Position numbers and translations under genes: made by a program
In this document: positions 19,750 to 29,733 of the stretch, in pieces
Layout of the letters: every line of letters starts with the position of its first letter
How positions within the stretch are numbered: the first letter of the stretch is position 1
The notes under the pieces: model-generated
What the model was told of the DNA's origin: nothing
Database searches by the model: none
What the model saw: the letters and a program-made list of their open reading frames with translations, nothing else
Origin: Pseudomonas fluorescens
GTDB taxonomy: Bacteria; Pseudomonadota; Gammaproteobacteria; Pseudomonadales; Pseudomonadaceae
Assembly (NCBI RefSeq): GCF_900215245.1
Contig: NZ_LT907842.1
Span: 1,426,001 to 1,490,000 of the forward strand
Length of the DNA stretch: 64,000 nucleotides
Reading direction: 5' to 3'

Positions 19750-19991
19750 GCGTCCCCCTTGGCCATCCTGCCATGTGTGTGTGTGCAGAGAGGGTTGCAC
19801 GGATCAAGCCAAGGCGCGGCGGAACAGGAGGGTTGTTAAATCAATCCGTTACTGAAAAAGTAATGGCAGTAGGCCTGCCTGATTCTGCACGAAGCCGCGC
19901 TAAATACGCGGCGTTCTGCACGACTCGCCCCGCCCTCTTCTCCGGCGCCAGCTAAGATACTGGGCCTATCCACCCATCATGAGAACCCGTT

Positions 19992-20555
19992 ATGGCCAAG
20001 CAAGCGCTCATCCTGATCGACATACAAAACGACTACTTCCCCCAGGGCAAGTGGCCGCTCGACGGCGTAGAGGCTGCGGCGGACAAGGCAGCCCAGCTAC
20101 TGCAGGCGTTTCGTCAGGCGGGCGATGCCGTGATTCATGTACGCCATGAGTTCACCTCCGAAGACGCGCCTTTCTTCACGCCGGGTTCCGAGGGCGCGCA
20201 CCTGCACGCCAAGGTGCTGAACGAAGGCAGTGAGCCAGTGGTGCTTAAACACTTCGTGAATGCGTTTCGCGGCACCGATCTACAGGCCGTCCTGGAACAA
20301 CGCGCCATCACCGAAGTGGTGGTGGTTGGGAGCATGAGCCATATGTGCATCGACGGCGTCGTGCGCGCGGCCGCGGACCTGGGCTACAAGGTCACGTTGA
20401 TTCACGATGCGTGTGCTACGCGGGATCTGGAGTTCAACGGGCAGGTGATTCCGGCGGCCCAAGTGCAGGGGGCTTTTATGGCATCGCTGGGCTTTGCCTA
20501 CGCCAGCGTGATGTCGGCGGATGAGTATCTGCAGAGCCAAGCGGCGGCTGTGTGA
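19992..20555 (+). CDS. Isochorismatase-family cysteine hydrolase
   Basis: A 187-residue cysteine hydrolase with the expected catalytic triad: Asp in LILIDIQNDYF, Lys in VVLKHFVNAF and Cys in VGSMSHMCIDGVVRAA. The cis-peptide-type VVGS segment precedes the cysteine. The family includes nicotinamidases, isochorismatases and amidohydrolases; the sequence alone does not choose among them. The gene stands alone, with 242 bases between it and the divergent DUF3182 gene and 21 bases to the convergent tam gene. Confidence 0.88.
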   Translation: MAKQALILIDIQNDYFPQGKWPLDGVEAAADKAAQLLQAFRQAGDAVIHVRHEFTSEDAPFFTPGSEGAHLHAKVLNEGSEPVVLKHFVNAFRGTDLQAVLEQRAITEVVVVGSMSHMCIDGVVRAAADLGYKVTLIHDACATRDLEFNGQVIPAAQVQGAFMASLGFAYASVMSADEYLQSQAAAV

Positions 20556-20576
20556 CCACCGCTTGTTTGCCGGGTT

Positions 20577-21338
20577 TCAGCGCGTTGCGATGATGAACAG
20601 GCGCGGGAAGGGCAGTAACACGGTGCCATCGGCCAGGGCTGGGTAGGCCTGGGTAATCCGCGCCTGGTAGTCCTGCAGGAACGCGGTTTTTTCGCTATCG
20701 GACAATGGCGCGAGAAACGGCCGTAACGCCGAAGCCTTGAACCACTCCACCACTGCCGCATGATCCGCCAGCGGGTGCAGGTAAGTGGTGCGCCACACGT
20801 CGACAGTGCTGCAATGTTTGCTCAGCAGCTCGTAGTAGTAGCTCGCTGTGTGCCGCTCATTGTGTTTAACCGCGCCAATCTTTACCGACCATGGCCCTTC
20901 GGCCGCGACTGCGCGAGCGAGTCGATGGGCAGGCTCGTCGAGGTTATCCGGAGTCTGCACCGCCAGTGTGCCGCCCAGCGTCAGTTGGTTGATCAGGTGC
21001 GGATAGAGCGTGGCGTGATTCGGCAGCCATTGCAGGGAAGCGTTGGCCAGAATCACGTCGAAGGTGTGTGCGGGATTCCAGGCGCCGATATCCGCCAATT
21101 CGAAGTTCAGTGCCGGCAGGCGCTTGCGGGCATCGACCAACATATCGTCGGAACTGTCCATACCGGTGACGTGCGCCTGCGGGAAGCGTGCGGCCAATAC
21201 CTCAGTGGAATTGCCAGGGCCGCAGCCCAGGTCGACGGCGGTGCGCACGTCGGTTGCGGGAATCGCCGCGACCAGGTCACGGACCGGACGCGTACGTTGT
21301 TGTTCAAACATCGTGTACTGCTTGGCTGACCAGGTCAT
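20577..21338 (-). CDS. tam: Trans-aconitate 2-methyltransferase
   Basis: A 253-residue class I SAM-dependent methyltransferase. Motif I is VDLGCGPGNST, motif II is VTGMDSSDDML and motif IV is VILANASLQWLPNH, the last typical of Tam. The start at 21338 gives MTWSAKQYTMFEQQRTRP, the usual Tam N terminus, with AGGAG nine bases upstream. Tam methylates trans-aconitate, which otherwise inhibits aconitase. The gene is divergent from a LysR regulator with 95 bases between them, a usual layout for a regulator and its target. Confidence 0.9.
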   Translation of the reverse strand: MTWSAKQYTMFEQQRTRPVRDLVAAIPATDVRTAVDLGCGPGNSTEVLAARFPQAHVTGMDSSDDMLVDARKRLPALNFELADIGAWNPAHTFDVILANASLQWLPNHATLYPHLINQLTLGGTLAVQTPDNLDEPAHRLARAVAAEGPWSVKIGAVKHNERHTASYYYELLSKHCSTVDVWRTTYLHPLADHAAVVEWFKASALRPFLAPLSDSEKTAFLQDYQARITQAYPALADGTVLLPFPRLFIIATR

Positions 21339-21420
21339 CGCGGCGCTCCTTCTTTTTGAGGTTGGCGACAGCCTAAATCTTGTGAGCCATGAGAACAAAT
21401 GCCAGGATTGGCGACCTCCC

Positions 21421-21435
21421 ATACCTTGAAAGTAT
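21421..21435. promoter_or_regulatory. Candidate LysR-type operator (ATAC-N7-GTAT)
   Basis: The perfect inverted repeat ATAC-CTTGAAA-GTAT fits the T-N11-A LysR box. It lies in the 95-base gap between tam and the divergent lysR gene and touches the first possible ATG of lysR (21434). A single box this close to the start fits autorepression better than activation of tam. No second box was found. Confidence 0.4.
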
Positions 21436-22348
21436 GCCTATGTTGGAACTTCGCCAGCTTAAAGCCTTCGTGGCGATTGCCGAGGAAGGCTATATCACCC
21501 GCGCCGCAGAACGCCTGGGCATGCAACAACCGCCGCTGACGCGAATGCTGCAAAGCCTGGAAGCCGAACTCGGCGTTGTATTGATGGAGCGTTTGCCTCG
21601 CGGTGTGCGCCCGACCACGGCTGGACTGGCGTTGCTGGATGAAGCGCGCGCACTCCTGGCGCGGGCCGACGATGTAGCCGATGTGGTTCGTCGCGCGGCT
21701 CGGGGTGAACGGGGCCGACTGGCGATTGGGTTTACCAGCTCGGCGGCACTGCATCCTTTTGTGCCCAGCATAGTGCGGCTGTTTCGCGAAACCTTTGTCG
21801 GTGTCTCGGTGGTGCTGGAAGAAGCCGGCACCGGTGAGCTGCTGGACGCGCTGGCCCATGAAAAACTCGATGCCGCGTTTATCCGCTCGCCGCTCACTGG
21901 CACCCGCTCGCTGCAGGACGAACCGATTCTGGTGGAACCCATGTTGCTGGCGCTGCCGACCGACCATCCGCTGGCACTCGACGCTCTATCACCCCTGCCC
22001 TTGGCCGCCCTGGCAACCGAAGCGTTTGTGCTTTACCGCCGCCGCGTAGGGCTGGGTTTGTATGACGCAATTCTGGTGGCCTGCCGGGAAGCCGGGTTCA
22101 GCCCGCAAGTGGTCCAGGAGGCACCGCGCATGACCGCGACGCTGAGCCTGGTGGCGGCGGGCCTTGGGGTATCTATCGTACCGGCGTCGATGAAACGGTT
22201 GCGCGGCGACGGCATTGTTTATCGCGAACTCACGGAGTGCCGCAGCCTGGTAGCGCCGTTGCATTTGGCGACGCGCCTCGGTGACGGCTCGGCGGTTTTG
22301 CAGCGTTTCAAGGAGCTGGTAGTGACAGCGGCTGCGAGGGAGGCTTGA
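21434..22348 (+). CDS. LysR-family transcriptional regulator (CatR/BenM-like)
   Basis: About 304 residues. The N-terminal winged helix-turn-helix (ELRQLKAFVAIAEEGYITRA, then MQQPPLTRMLQSLE) matches the CatR/BenM/CbnR branch. The C terminus is a LysR substrate-binding domain. Two start codons, 21434 and 21440, are possible; neither has a strong ribosome site. The protein would be a tetrameric activator or repressor. Divergence from tam and the box at the start suggest that tam and itself are targets, but CatR/BenM-like regulators usually control aromatic or organic-acid catabolism, and no such genes are nearby. Confidence 0.88.
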   Translation: MPMLELRQLKAFVAIAEEGYITRAAERLGMQQPPLTRMLQSLEAELGVVLMERLPRGVRPTTAGLALLDEARALLARADDVADVVRRAARGERGRLAIGFTSSAALHPFVPSIVRLFRETFVGVSVVLEEAGTGELLDALAHEKLDAAFIRSPLTGTRSLQDEPILVEPMLLALPTDHPLALDALSPLPLAALATEAFVLYRRRVGLGLYDAILVACREAGFSPQVVQEAPRMTATLSLVAAGLGVSIVPASMKRLRGDGIVYRELTECRSLVAPLHLATRLGDGSAVLQRFKELVVTAAAREA

Positions 22349-22363
22349 GCATGGGCAATAAAA

Positions 22364-22391
22364 AACCCCCGAGGCTTGGCCATCGGGGGTT
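22364..22391. terminator. Bidirectional terminator between lysR and ssb
   Basis: The 7-bp stem CCCCCGA (22366-22372) pairs with TCGGGGG (22383-22389) across a ten-base loop. An A tract precedes it and TTT follows. It serves the convergent lysR (plus) and ssb (minus) genes; on the minus strand the T tract is six or more bases. Confidence 0.8.
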
Positions 22392-22414
22392 TCGCGCGTT
22401 CCGGGTCTGAGACC

Positions 22415-22942
22415 TTAGAACGGGATATCGTCATCAAAGCTGTCGAAATCCGGAGCAGGCTGTGGAGCGGCCTGTTGTGGAGGCGGTGCCTGACGCGATT
22501 GTTGCGGTGCCGACTGCTGCGGGCGCGGAGCCTGCTGGCGTGGGGCCGGAGCGGACTGCTGGTAGTTATTGCCCCCGCCTTGTTGATCGCCCTGCTGTGG
22601 ACGGCCGCCCAGCAGTTGCATGGTGCCTTGCATGTCGACCACGATTTCAGTGGTGTAACGCTTGATGCCGTCTTTTTCCCACTCGCGGGTTTGCAGTTTG
22701 CCTTCGATGTAGACCTGCGAACCTTTGCGCAGGTATTCACCGGCGATCTCTGCAACCTTGCCGAACATCGACACGCGGTGCCATTCGGTCTTCTCGACCT
22801 TCTGGCCGGTCTGCTTGTCAGTCCACTGTTCGCTGGTCGCCAGACTCAGGTTGGTCACGGCGTTACCGTTAGGCAAGTAGCGAACTTCGGGATCCTGGCC
22901 GCATGTACCGACCAATATGACTTTGTTAACCCCACGGGCCAT
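22415..22942 (-). CDS. ssb: Single-stranded DNA-binding protein
   Basis: A 175-residue SSB. The OB-fold occupies residues 1-110 ([35 protein letters not shown]). A long Gln/Pro/Ala-rich disordered linker follows, then the acidic tip [11 protein letters not shown] that docks partner proteins of replication, recombination and repair. The gene lies 9 bases downstream of a YajR-like MFS gene on the same strand, and next to uvrA. That order is conserved in pseudomonads. Confidence 0.97.
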   Translation of the reverse strand: MARGVNKVILVGTCGQDPEVRYLPNGNAVTNLSLATSEQWTDKQTGQKVEKTEWHRVSMFGKVAEIAGEYLRKGSQVYIEGKLQTREWEKDGIKRYTTEIVVDMQGTMQLLGGRPQQGDQQGGGNNYQQSAPAPRQQAPRPQQSAPQQSRQAPPPQQAAPQPAPDFDSFDDDIPF

Positions 22943-22951
22943 AACGTTCTC

Positions 22952-24346
22952 CTAAGCTGGGCGCGCTGTCGGCACTGGGTTGACCAGTTGCTCGAGCGTC
23001 GCGCGATCCAATAATTCGGTGTCCAATTTGATGTAAATGGCCGCCTCTTCAGCGACCACTACTGCATCTGTTACCCCGACGACGGCCTTCAGGCGCTCTA
23101 CCAGGCCAGCTTCACGAATTGCTTCGGGCGACAACGGCAGGCGCAGACTTGTGACGTACGGAGGTTCGCGCATGGTAACAGCAAAGGCCAGCCAAAGTGC
23201 AGCCAGCCCGGCGCATCCGAGGAACACAACCGACAAACCGCCATGCTGGAACATCCAGCCACCCATGATGCCGCCCAGCGCCGAACCGAGGAACTGGCTG
23301 GTGGAATACACCCCCATGGCCGTGCCCTTGCCGCCCGCCGGTGAAACTTTACTGATCAGCGAAGGCAACGAAGCCTCCAGCAGGTTGAACGCGGTGAAGA
23401 ACACCACGGTGCCGATTACCAGCGCCCGCAGGCTGTCGCCGAATTTCCAGAAGAATAGCTCAGTGAGCATCAATGTCGCGACGGCGCCCAGGAGAACTCG
23501 TTTCATTTTGCGTTTCTTCTCGCCGTAGATGATGAACGGGATCATGGCGAAGAACGAGATCAACAGCGCGGTCAGATAGACCCACCAGTGCTGCTCCTTG
23601 GGCAGGCCGGCTTTTTCGACCAGTGCCAGGGGCAGCGCGACGAAGCTGCACATCAGCATCGCGTGCAATACGAAGATACCTAAATCCAGGCGCAGCAGGT
23701 CCGGGTGCTTGAGGGTCGGCAGCAATGCTTTGCGTGCGACGCCGGATTCGCGGTGCTGCAGCGTGCCGGTGGAGCGCGGCACCATGAACGCAACGATCAC
23801 GATCCCGAACAGCGCCATACCGCCGGTGGCGAGGAACAGTCCGTGCAAACCAAAGGCACGTGTCAGCAACGGGCCGACAACCATCGCCACTGCGAACGAC
23901 AAGCCGATGGTCATGCCGATCATGGCCATGGCCTTGGTACGGTGTTGCTCGCGGGTCAGGTCCGAAAGCAGCGCCATGACGGCGGCGGAAATCGCGCCGG
24001 CGCCTTGCAGCACGCGCCCGGCAATCACGCCCCAGATCGAATCTGACTGAGCCGCGAGCACGCTGCCGAGGGCGAACACGATCAGCCCCAGGTAAATCAC
24101 CGGCCGCCGGCCGATACGATCGGAAATGATCCCGAACGGAATCTGAAAAAGTGCCTGGGTCAGGCCATAGGCGCCAATCGCCAGGCCGATCAGGGCGGGG
24201 GTCGCGCCTGCGAGATCCATTCCATAGGTCGCCAGCACCGGCAACACCATAAACATGCCAAGCATACGGAAGGCGAACACCAGGGCCAGACCGCTTGCTG
24301 CTCGGGTCTCGCCGCTACTCATGCGTTCGCTGTGGGGATCGTGCAT
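22952..24346 (-). CDS. YajR-like MFS transporter with C-terminal domain
   Basis: A 464-residue major facilitator with 12 membrane helices. Motif A is FGIISDRIGRRPVIYLG, and GRVLQGAGAISAAVMALLSD is the usual helix-4 motif. After the last helix a soluble domain of roughly 70 residues (about 390-460) resembles the ferredoxin-like YAM domain of E. coli YajR. The ATG has GAGG six bases upstream. The substrate is unknown. It is divergent from uvrA and reads directly into ssb, so it may be co-transcribed with ssb. Confidence 0.88.
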   Translation of the reverse strand: MHDPHSERMSSGETRAASGLALVFAFRMLGMFMVLPVLATYGMDLAGATPALIGLAIGAYGLTQALFQIPFGIISDRIGRRPVIYLGLIVFALGSVLAAQSDSIWGVIAGRVLQGAGAISAAVMALLSDLTREQHRTKAMAMIGMTIGLSFAVAMVVGPLLTRAFGLHGLFLATGGMALFGIVIVAFMVPRSTGTLQHRESGVARKALLPTLKHPDLLRLDLGIFVLHAMLMCSFVALPLALVEKAGLPKEQHWWVYLTALLISFFAMIPFIIYGEKKRKMKRVLLGAVATLMLTELFFWKFGDSLRALVIGTVVFFTAFNLLEASLPSLISKVSPAGGKGTAMGVYSTSQFLGSALGGIMGGWMFQHGGLSVVFLGCAGLAALWLAFAVTMREPPYVTSLRLPLSPEAIREAGLVERLKAVVGVTDAVVVAEEAAIYIKLDTELLDRATLEQLVNPVPTARPA

Positions 24347-24458
24347 GGAAAAACCTCGTGTGAACCGGCGGCGATTCTACCAGTCCCATCGATAGAGAGG
24401 GTATATGCGGCGCTTTGCCGCGCAGCTTTCATGTAAGGCTGCACCCGGCACTTTGACA

Positions 24459-24474
24459 GTGTATATTCATCCAG
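24459..24474 (+). promoter_or_regulatory. Candidate LexA (SOS) box before uvrA
   Basis: The 16 bases here match the Pseudomonas/Enterobacteria LexA consensus CTG-N10-CAG at 12 of 16 positions, including the TGTATAT core and terminal CAG. A TTGACA hexamer (24453-24458) abuts it, so LexA would cover the promoter. uvrA is an SOS gene in many proteobacteria, which supports the call. Confidence 0.6.
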
Positions 24475-24524
24475 TCTTTAGCCGTATACTCCTGCATTAT
24501 TTACGCCCGCCGTGCGAGGCCATC

Positions 24525-27359
24525 TTGGACAAGATCCTGATTCGTGGGGCTAGAACCCACAACCTGAAGAACATCGACCTGACCCTGCCCCGGGACAAAC
24601 TGATCGTCATCACCGGCTTGTCCGGGTCCGGCAAATCGTCCCTGGCGTTCGACACGCTGTATGCCGAAGGTCAACGTCGCTATGTAGAGTCGCTGTCGGC
24701 GTATGCCCGGCAATTCCTGTCGATGATGGAAAAACCTGACGTCGACACCATTGAAGGTTTGTCGCCGGCGATTTCCATCGAGCAGAAGTCGACTTCCCAT
24801 AACCCACGCTCCACCGTGGGCACCATCACCGAAATCTACGACTACCTGCGTCTGCTGTATGCGCGCGTAGGCATTCCGCGCTGCCCGGACCACGACATTC
24901 CCCTGGAAGCCCAGACTGTCAGCCAAATGGTTGACCTGGTGCTGGCCCAGCCCGAGGGCGCCAAGCTGATGCTGCTGGCGCCGGTCATTCGCGAGCGCAA
25001 GGGCGAACACCTTTCGGTCTTCGAGGAACTGCGCGCCCAGGGTTTCGTGCGCGCGCGCATCAACGGCAAGCTCTATGAGCTGGACGAAGCGCCGAAGCTC
25101 GACAAGCAGAAGAAGCATTCGATTGATGTAGTGGTCGATCGCTTCAAAGTGCGCGCCGACTTGCAGCAGCGTTTGGCGGAATCGTTCGAAACCGCACTGA
25201 AGCTGGCGGATGGCATTGCGCTGGTCGCGTCGATGGATGACGAGCCGGGTGAAGAGATCATCTTCTCCGCACGTTTCGCCTGCCCGATCTGCGGCCACGC
25301 CATCAGCGAACTGGAACCCAAGCTGTTTTCGTTCAACAACCCGGCTGGCGCCTGCCCGACCTGTGATGGCCTGGGGGTTAAACAGTTCTTCGACATCAAG
25401 CGCCTGGTCAATGGTGACCTGACATTGGCGGAGGGTGCCATACGCGGCTGGGACAGGCGTAACGTCTATTACTTCCAGATGCTCGGGTCATTGGCGTCCC
25501 ACTATAAGTTCAGCCTGGAAGTGCCATTCAACCAACTGCCGGCAGAACAGCAGAAAGTCATCCTGCATGGCAGTGGTTCGCAGAACGTCGACTTCAAATA
25601 CCTGAACGACCGTGGCGATATCGTCAAACGCTCGCACCCGTTCGAGGGCATCGTGCCGAACCTGGAGCGACGCTATCGCGAAACCGAATCGGCGAGCGTG
25701 CGCGAGGAGTTGGCCAAGTTCCTCAGTACCCAACCGTGCCCGGACTGCCGGGGTACACGCCTGCGTCGCGAGGCGCGCCATGTGTGGGTCGGTGAGAAGA
25801 CCTTGCCGGCGGTGACCAACCTGCCGATTGGCGATGCCTGCGAATACTTTGGTGTGCTCAAGCTGACCGGACGTCGTGGGGAAATTGCCGACAAGATACT
25901 CAAGGAAATCCGCGAGCGCTTGCAGTTCCTGGTCAACGTTGGCCTGGATTATCTGTCCCTGGATCGCAGCGCCGACACGCTGTCTGGCGGTGAAGCCCAG
26001 CGGATTCGGTTGGCCAGCCAGATTGGTGCCGGCCTGGTGGGCGTTTTGTACATCCTTGATGAACCGTCGATTGGCTTGCATCAACGCGACAATGACCGCC
26101 TTCTGGGAACGCTTAAACACCTGCGGGATATCGGTAACACCGTGATCGTGGTCGAGCATGATGAAGACGCGATTCGCCTGGCGGATTATGTGGTCGACAT
26201 TGGCCCGGGTGCAGGTGTGCACGGTGGGCACATCGTCGCCGAAGGCACACCTGCCGAAGTGATGGCTCATCCGGATTCGCTGACCGGCAAGTACCTGTCC
26301 GGCCGGGTGAAGATCGAAGTGCCCGCCAAGCGTACACCGCGTAACAAAAAGATGGCGTTGCACCTCAAGGGCGCGCGCGGCAACAACCTGCGCAATGTGG
26401 ACCTGGAAATCCCTCTCGGCCTGCTGACCTGTGTGACCGGCGTTTCCGGCTCTGGCAAGTCGACGCTGATCAACAACACGCTGTTTCCGCTGAGTGCCAC
26501 CGCCCTGAATGGTGCCACTACGCTGGAGGCCGCTGCACACGACAGCATCAAAGGCCTGGAACACCTGGACAAGGTGGTCGATATCGACCAAAGCCCGATT
26601 GGCCGCACACCGCGTTCCAACCCGGCGACCTATACCGGGTTGTTCACGCCGATACGCGAACTGTTTGCGGGTGTGCCGGAGTCTCGCTCACGCGGTTACG
26701 GGCCTGGCCGGTTCTCGTTCAACGTGAAGGGCGGGCGCTGCGAAGCGTGCCAGGGCGATGGCCTGATCAAGGTTGAGATGCACTTTCTGCCGGACATCTA
26801 CGTGCCGTGCGATGTGTGCAAGAGCAAGCGCTATAACCGCGAAACCCTGGAGATCAAGTACAAGGGCAAAAGCATCCACGAAACCCTGGAGATGACCATC
26901 GAGGAAGCCCGGGTGTTCTTCGACGCGGTGCCTGCATTGGCGCGCAAGCTGCAGACATTGATGGATGTAGGCCTGTCGTACATCAAGCTGGGGCAGTCGG
27001 CGACCACCTTGTCCGGTGGTGAGGCGCAGCGAGTGAAGCTGTCTCGCGAGCTGTCCAAGCGCGATACCGGCAAGACGCTGTACATCCTCGATGAGCCGAC
27101 TACGGGCTTGCACTTTGCCGATATTCAGCAATTGCTGGACGTGCTGCACCGCTTGCGTGACCACGGCAACACAGTGGTGGTGATCGAGCACAACCTTGAT
27201 GTGATCAAGACCGCCGACTGGCTGGTGGACCTCGGGCCGGAAGGCGGCTCCAAGGGTGGCCAGATCATCGCGGTGGGTACGCCGGAACAGGTCTCGGAGA
27301 TGCCGCAGTCACATACCGGCTACTACTTGAAGCCGTTATTGGCGCGCGACAAAGCCTGA
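24525..27359 (+). CDS. uvrA: Excinuclease ABC subunit A
   Basis: A 944-residue UvrA. It has two ABC ATPase halves: Walker [10 protein letters not shown] and signature [16 protein letters not shown] in the first, GVSGSGKST and [15 protein letters not shown] in the second. The zinc modules are [10 protein letters not shown]...CPTCDGLG and CEACQGDG...CDVC. UvrA with UvrB scans DNA for lesions in nucleotide-excision repair. The start is a TTG at 24525, giving the canonical N terminus (M)[18 protein letters not shown]. An in-frame ATG further upstream would add 40 non-homologous residues. A LexA-like box lies 51 bases before the start. Confidence 0.97.
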   Translation: MDKILIRGARTHNLKNIDLTLPRDKLIVITGLSGSGKSSLAFDTLYAEGQRRYVESLSAYARQFLSMMEKPDVDTIEGLSPAISIEQKSTSHNPRSTVGTITEIYDYLRLLYARVGIPRCPDHDIPLEAQTVSQMVDLVLAQPEGAKLMLLAPVIRERKGEHLSVFEELRAQGFVRARINGKLYELDEAPKLDKQKKHSIDVVVDRFKVRADLQQRLAESFETALKLADGIALVASMDDEPGEEIIFSARFACPICGHAISELEPKLFSFNNPAGACPTCDGLGVKQFFDIKRLVNGDLTLAEGAIRGWDRRNVYYFQMLGSLASHYKFSLEVPFNQLPAEQQKVILHGSGSQNVDFKYLNDRGDIVKRSHPFEGIVPNLERRYRETESASVREELAKFLSTQPCPDCRGTRLRREARHVWVGEKTLPAVTNLPIGDACEYFGVLKLTGRRGEIADKILKEIRERLQFLVNVGLDYLSLDRSADTLSGGEAQRIRLASQIGAGLVGVLYILDEPSIGLHQRDNDRLLGTLKHLRDIGNTVIVVEHDEDAIRLADYVVDIGPGAGVHGGHIVAEGTPAEVMAHPDSLTGKYLSGRVKIEVPAKRTPRNKKMALHLKGARGNNLRNVDLEIPLGLLTCVTGVSGSGKSTLINNTLFPLSATALNGATTLEAAAHDSIKGLEHLDKVVDIDQSPIGRTPRSNPATYTGLFTPIRELFAGVPESRSRGYGPGRFSFNVKGGRCEACQGDGLIKVEMHFLPDIYVPCDVCKSKRYNRETLEIKYKGKSIHETLEMTIEEARVFFDAVPALARKLQTLMDVGLSYIKLGQSATTLSGGEAQRVKLSRELSKRDTGKTLYILDEPTTGLHFADIQQLLDVLHRLRDHGNTVVVIEHNLDVIKTADWLVDLGPEGGSKGGQIIAVGTPEQVSEMPQSHTGYYLKPLLARDKA

Positions 27360-27375
27360 TTGGTCGGGCGCATGA

Positions 27376-27413
27376 AAAAGCCCCTGTCACGTTGCGGTGA
27401 CAGGGGCTTTTTT
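27376..27413. terminator. Bidirectional terminator between uvrA and bfrA
   Basis: An 11-bp perfect stem GCCCCTGTCAC (27380-27390) with GTGACAGGGGC (27397-27407), a six-base loop, T6 after it and A5 before it. It separates the convergent uvrA and bfrA genes. Confidence 0.92.
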
Positions 27414-27424
27414 GTAACCGGGAA

Positions 27425-27889
27425 TCAGAACTGCGATTGCAGGTAATTTTCCAGGCCAACCAGCTTGATCAGACCCAGCTGCTTTTCCAGCCAGTAAGTG
27501 TGATCTTCTTCGGTGTCGTTCAACTGGACTCGCAAAATTTCGCGAGTGACATAGTCGCTGTGTTGCTCGCAGAGCTCGATGCCCTTGCAGAGTGCGGCAC
27601 GCACCTTGTACTCCAGGCGAAGGTCAGCGGCGAGCATGTCAGGCACTGTGGTGCCCACATCCAGGTCGTCTGGACGCATACGCGGCGTGCCTTCGAGCAT
27701 CAGAATGCGGCGCATCAGTGCGTCGGCGTGCTGTGCCTCTTCTTCCATCTCATGGTTGATACGCTCATAGAGCTCGGTAAAGCCCCAGTCTTCGTACATG
27801 CGCGAATGGATGAAATATTGGTCACGAGCTGCCAGTTCGCCCGTCAGCAACGTGTTGAGGTAATCGATTACGTCGGGGTGACCTTGCAT
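27425..27889 (-). CDS. bfrA: Ferritin-like protein of the bacterioferritin family (FtnA/BfrA)
   Basis: A 154-residue four-helix iron-storage protein. The di-iron ligands are recognisable ([10 protein letters not shown], then [12 protein letters not shown] and DTEEDHTYW). At the position of the haem-binding Met52 of E. coli Bfr (DEMKHAD) this protein has EEAQHAD, with no methionine, so it probably stores iron without haem, as reported for the P. aeruginosa homologue PA4235. The start at 27889 ([15 protein letters not shown]) was chosen for homology; a longer frame exists upstream. The adjacent katA gene, as in P. aeruginosa, fits a link between iron storage and peroxide defence. Confidence 0.9.
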   Translation of the reverse strand: MQGHPDVIDYLNTLLTGELAARDQYFIHSRMYEDWGFTELYERINHEMEEEAQHADALMRRILMLEGTPRMRPDDLDVGTTVPDMLAADLRLEYKVRAALCKGIELCEQHSDYVTREILRVQLNDTEEDHTYWLEKQLGLIKLVGLENYLQSQF

Positions 27890-28001
27890 CGCCCTACATC
27901 TCCCTGCTTGAAAGTCTGTAGTTTGAACCATGATGACCCGGAGGTCACGGGATCAACGGCAGAAAAGTGAAGATTTGTGGTGAAAAGTAGCTGAAATAAC
28001 G

Positions 28002-28027
28002 CAAAAACCGCCCAAATGAGGGCGGTT
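28002..28027 (-). terminator. katA terminator
   Basis: The 8-bp stem AACCGCCC (28006-28013) pairs with GGGCGGTT (28020-28027). Read on the minus strand it is followed by a T5 tract, 18 bases after the katA stop. Confidence 0.88.
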
Positions 28028-28044
28028 CTGCTTATCGTTTAGAG

Positions 28045-29484
28045 TCAGTTAATGGTTACGCCCAATCCTCTTGCGATACGTTGGCCGTAATCAGCATCAG
28101 CTTTTACAAAGTGTTGCAGCTGCCGCTGGACCACATCACTGGTCACTCCAGCCATGGCACCGACAATGTTGTTGATCAGCAGAGTTTTCTGACCATCGTC
28201 CATCAAGCGGTACAGCGCACCGGCATGGCTGTAGTAGTCGGTATCCTCACGCTGATCATAACGATCTGCCGCACCATTCAATGCCAAAGGCGGCTCGGCA
28301 TACTGAGGCGCTTGTTGGGGCGTACCCGCGACGCTGTTTGGCTCGTAGTTAGGCGCCGCACCACCGTAACCAAAGGACATGGAACCGTCACGCTGATTAG
28401 TATTGACGGGACTCAATGGCGAATTGATCGGCAACTGCTGGTGGTTGGTACCAACACGATAACGGTGAGCATCGGCATAAGCGAAAACACGGCCTTGAAG
28501 CATGCGGTCTGGTGACAGCCCCACACCCGGGACCATGTTGCTTGGACCAAAGCATGCCTGCTCAACCTCAGCGAAGTAATTCACTGGATTACGGTTCAGC
28601 TCCAGCTCGCCAACCTCGATCAACGGAAACTCCTGCTGCGACCAGGTTTTGGTCACATCGAAGGGGTTTTCGTAATGAGCAACGGCCTGAGCTTCGGTCA
28701 TGATCTGGATATTGACACTCCACTTCGGAAAATCACCGCGCTGAATCGCGTCAAACAGGTCACGCTGAGCGTAATCAGGGTCAGTGCCGGCAATGCGGGT
28801 TGCCTCCTCGGGAGTCAGGTTCTTGATACCTTGCTTGGTTTTGTAGTGCCATTTGACCCAGTGGCGCTCGCCTTTGGCATTGATCAAGCTGTAGGTATGA
28901 CTACCGAAGCCATGCATATGACGATAGCCATCTGGAGTGCCACGGTCCGAAAACAAAATTGTGATTTGGTGCAATGCCTCGGGAGAGAGAGACCAGAAGT
29001 CCCAGACCATCTGCGCACTTTTCAGGTTCGTTTGCGGCACACGCTTTTGGGTGTGGATGAAGTCCGGGAACTTCAGCGGGTCGCGAATAAAGAACACCGG
29101 CGTGTTGTTGCCCACGATGTCCCAGTTACCTTCTTCGGTATAGAACTTCAAAGCGAAACCACGCGGATCACGCGCGGTATCCGCCGAACCACGCTCGCCA
29201 CCCACGGTGGAGAAACGCAGGAACGTAGGTGTCTGTTTGCCAACGGTTTCAAACAGCTTGGCGCGGGTGTACTGGGTGATATCGCGGGTAACCGTGAACG
29301 TACCGTGGGCGCCAGAACCTTTGGCATGTACACGGCGCTCAGGAATATTCTCACGGTTGAAATGCGCGAGCTTCTCGATCAGATGAAAATCATCAAGGAG
29401 CAAAGGACCGCGCGGGCCGGCGGTACGGGAGTTCTGGTTATCCGCGACGGGTGCGCCGCTGGCGGTAGTAAGGATATTACTCAT
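28045..29484 (-). CDS. katA: Catalase (monofunctional, small-subunit)
   Basis: A 479-residue haem catalase. The distal His is in [14 protein letters not shown], the distal Asn in [11 protein letters not shown], and the proximal haem-ligand Tyr in [14 protein letters not shown]. Length and sequence place it in the small-subunit class; the name katA follows the conserved rplQ-katA-bfrA neighbourhood and not a sequence comparison. No signal peptide is seen, so it is cytosolic. The ATG at 29484 has GAGGAAG seven bases upstream; the TTG two codons earlier is too close to it. Confidence 0.92.
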   Translation of the reverse strand: MSNILTTASGAPVADNQNSRTAGPRGPLLLDDFHLIEKLAHFNRENIPERRVHAKGSGAHGTFTVTRDITQYTRAKLFETVGKQTPTFLRFSTVGGERGSADTARDPRGFALKFYTEEGNWDIVGNNTPVFFIRDPLKFPDFIHTQKRVPQTNLKSAQMVWDFWSLSPEALHQITILFSDRGTPDGYRHMHGFGSHTYSLINAKGERHWVKWHYKTKQGIKNLTPEEATRIAGTDPDYAQRDLFDAIQRGDFPKWSVNIQIMTEAQAVAHYENPFDVTKTWSQQEFPLIEVGELELNRNPVNYFAEVEQACFGPSNMVPGVGLSPDRMLQGRVFAYADAHRYRVGTNHQQLPINSPLSPVNTNQRDGSMSFGYGGAAPNYEPNSVAGTPQQAPQYAEPPLALNGAADRYDQREDTDYYSHAGALYRLMDDGQKTLLINNIVGAMAGVTSDVVQRQLQHFVKADADYGQRIARGLGVTIN

Positions 29485-29537
29485 GCTCAATCTTCCTCAG
29501 GTCAGGCTAAGAACTGCCGGCTAATCGGCTTGGAGGG

Positions 29538-29566
29538 AGTATTGACCATCAAGATGACACCATCAA
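29538..29566 (-). promoter_or_regulatory. Candidate sigma70 promoter of katA
   Basis: On the minus strand TTGATG (29561-29566) and AATACT (29538-29543) are separated by 17 bases, 54 bases before the ATG of katA. An ATAG-N7-CTAA element at 29589-29603 just upstream resembles one half of an OxyR site, but its partner is not evident. Confidence 0.4.
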
Positions 29567-29690
29567 ATGCATTAAATCATGGACTTTGATAGAAAATAAC
29601 TAACGAACCGTCCTGGCAAATAGCTTTGGTTTAGTAAGAGCGTCGCGGTAGCGACCTGAAGAATATAGAAGGCTTTTCTACCGCCCACAA

Positions 29691-29715
29691 AAAACCGGGC
29701 ACTAGGCCCGGTTTT
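29691..29715 (-). terminator. Terminator at the end of the ribosomal superoperon (after rplQ)
   Basis: The stem AAAACCGGGC (29691-29700) pairs with GCCCGGTTTT (29706-29715) across a five-base loop. On the minus strand it ends in a T tract of six. It closes the rpsM-rplQ unit 18 bases after the rplQ stop. Confidence 0.9.
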
Positions 29716-29733
29716 TCGTTGCAGACTGTCGTC

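Noticed and set aside
29589..29603. ATAG-N7-CTAA element before katA as an OxyR site
   Set aside because: Only half of the four-part OxyR site is present and the other half does not follow at the right spacing.
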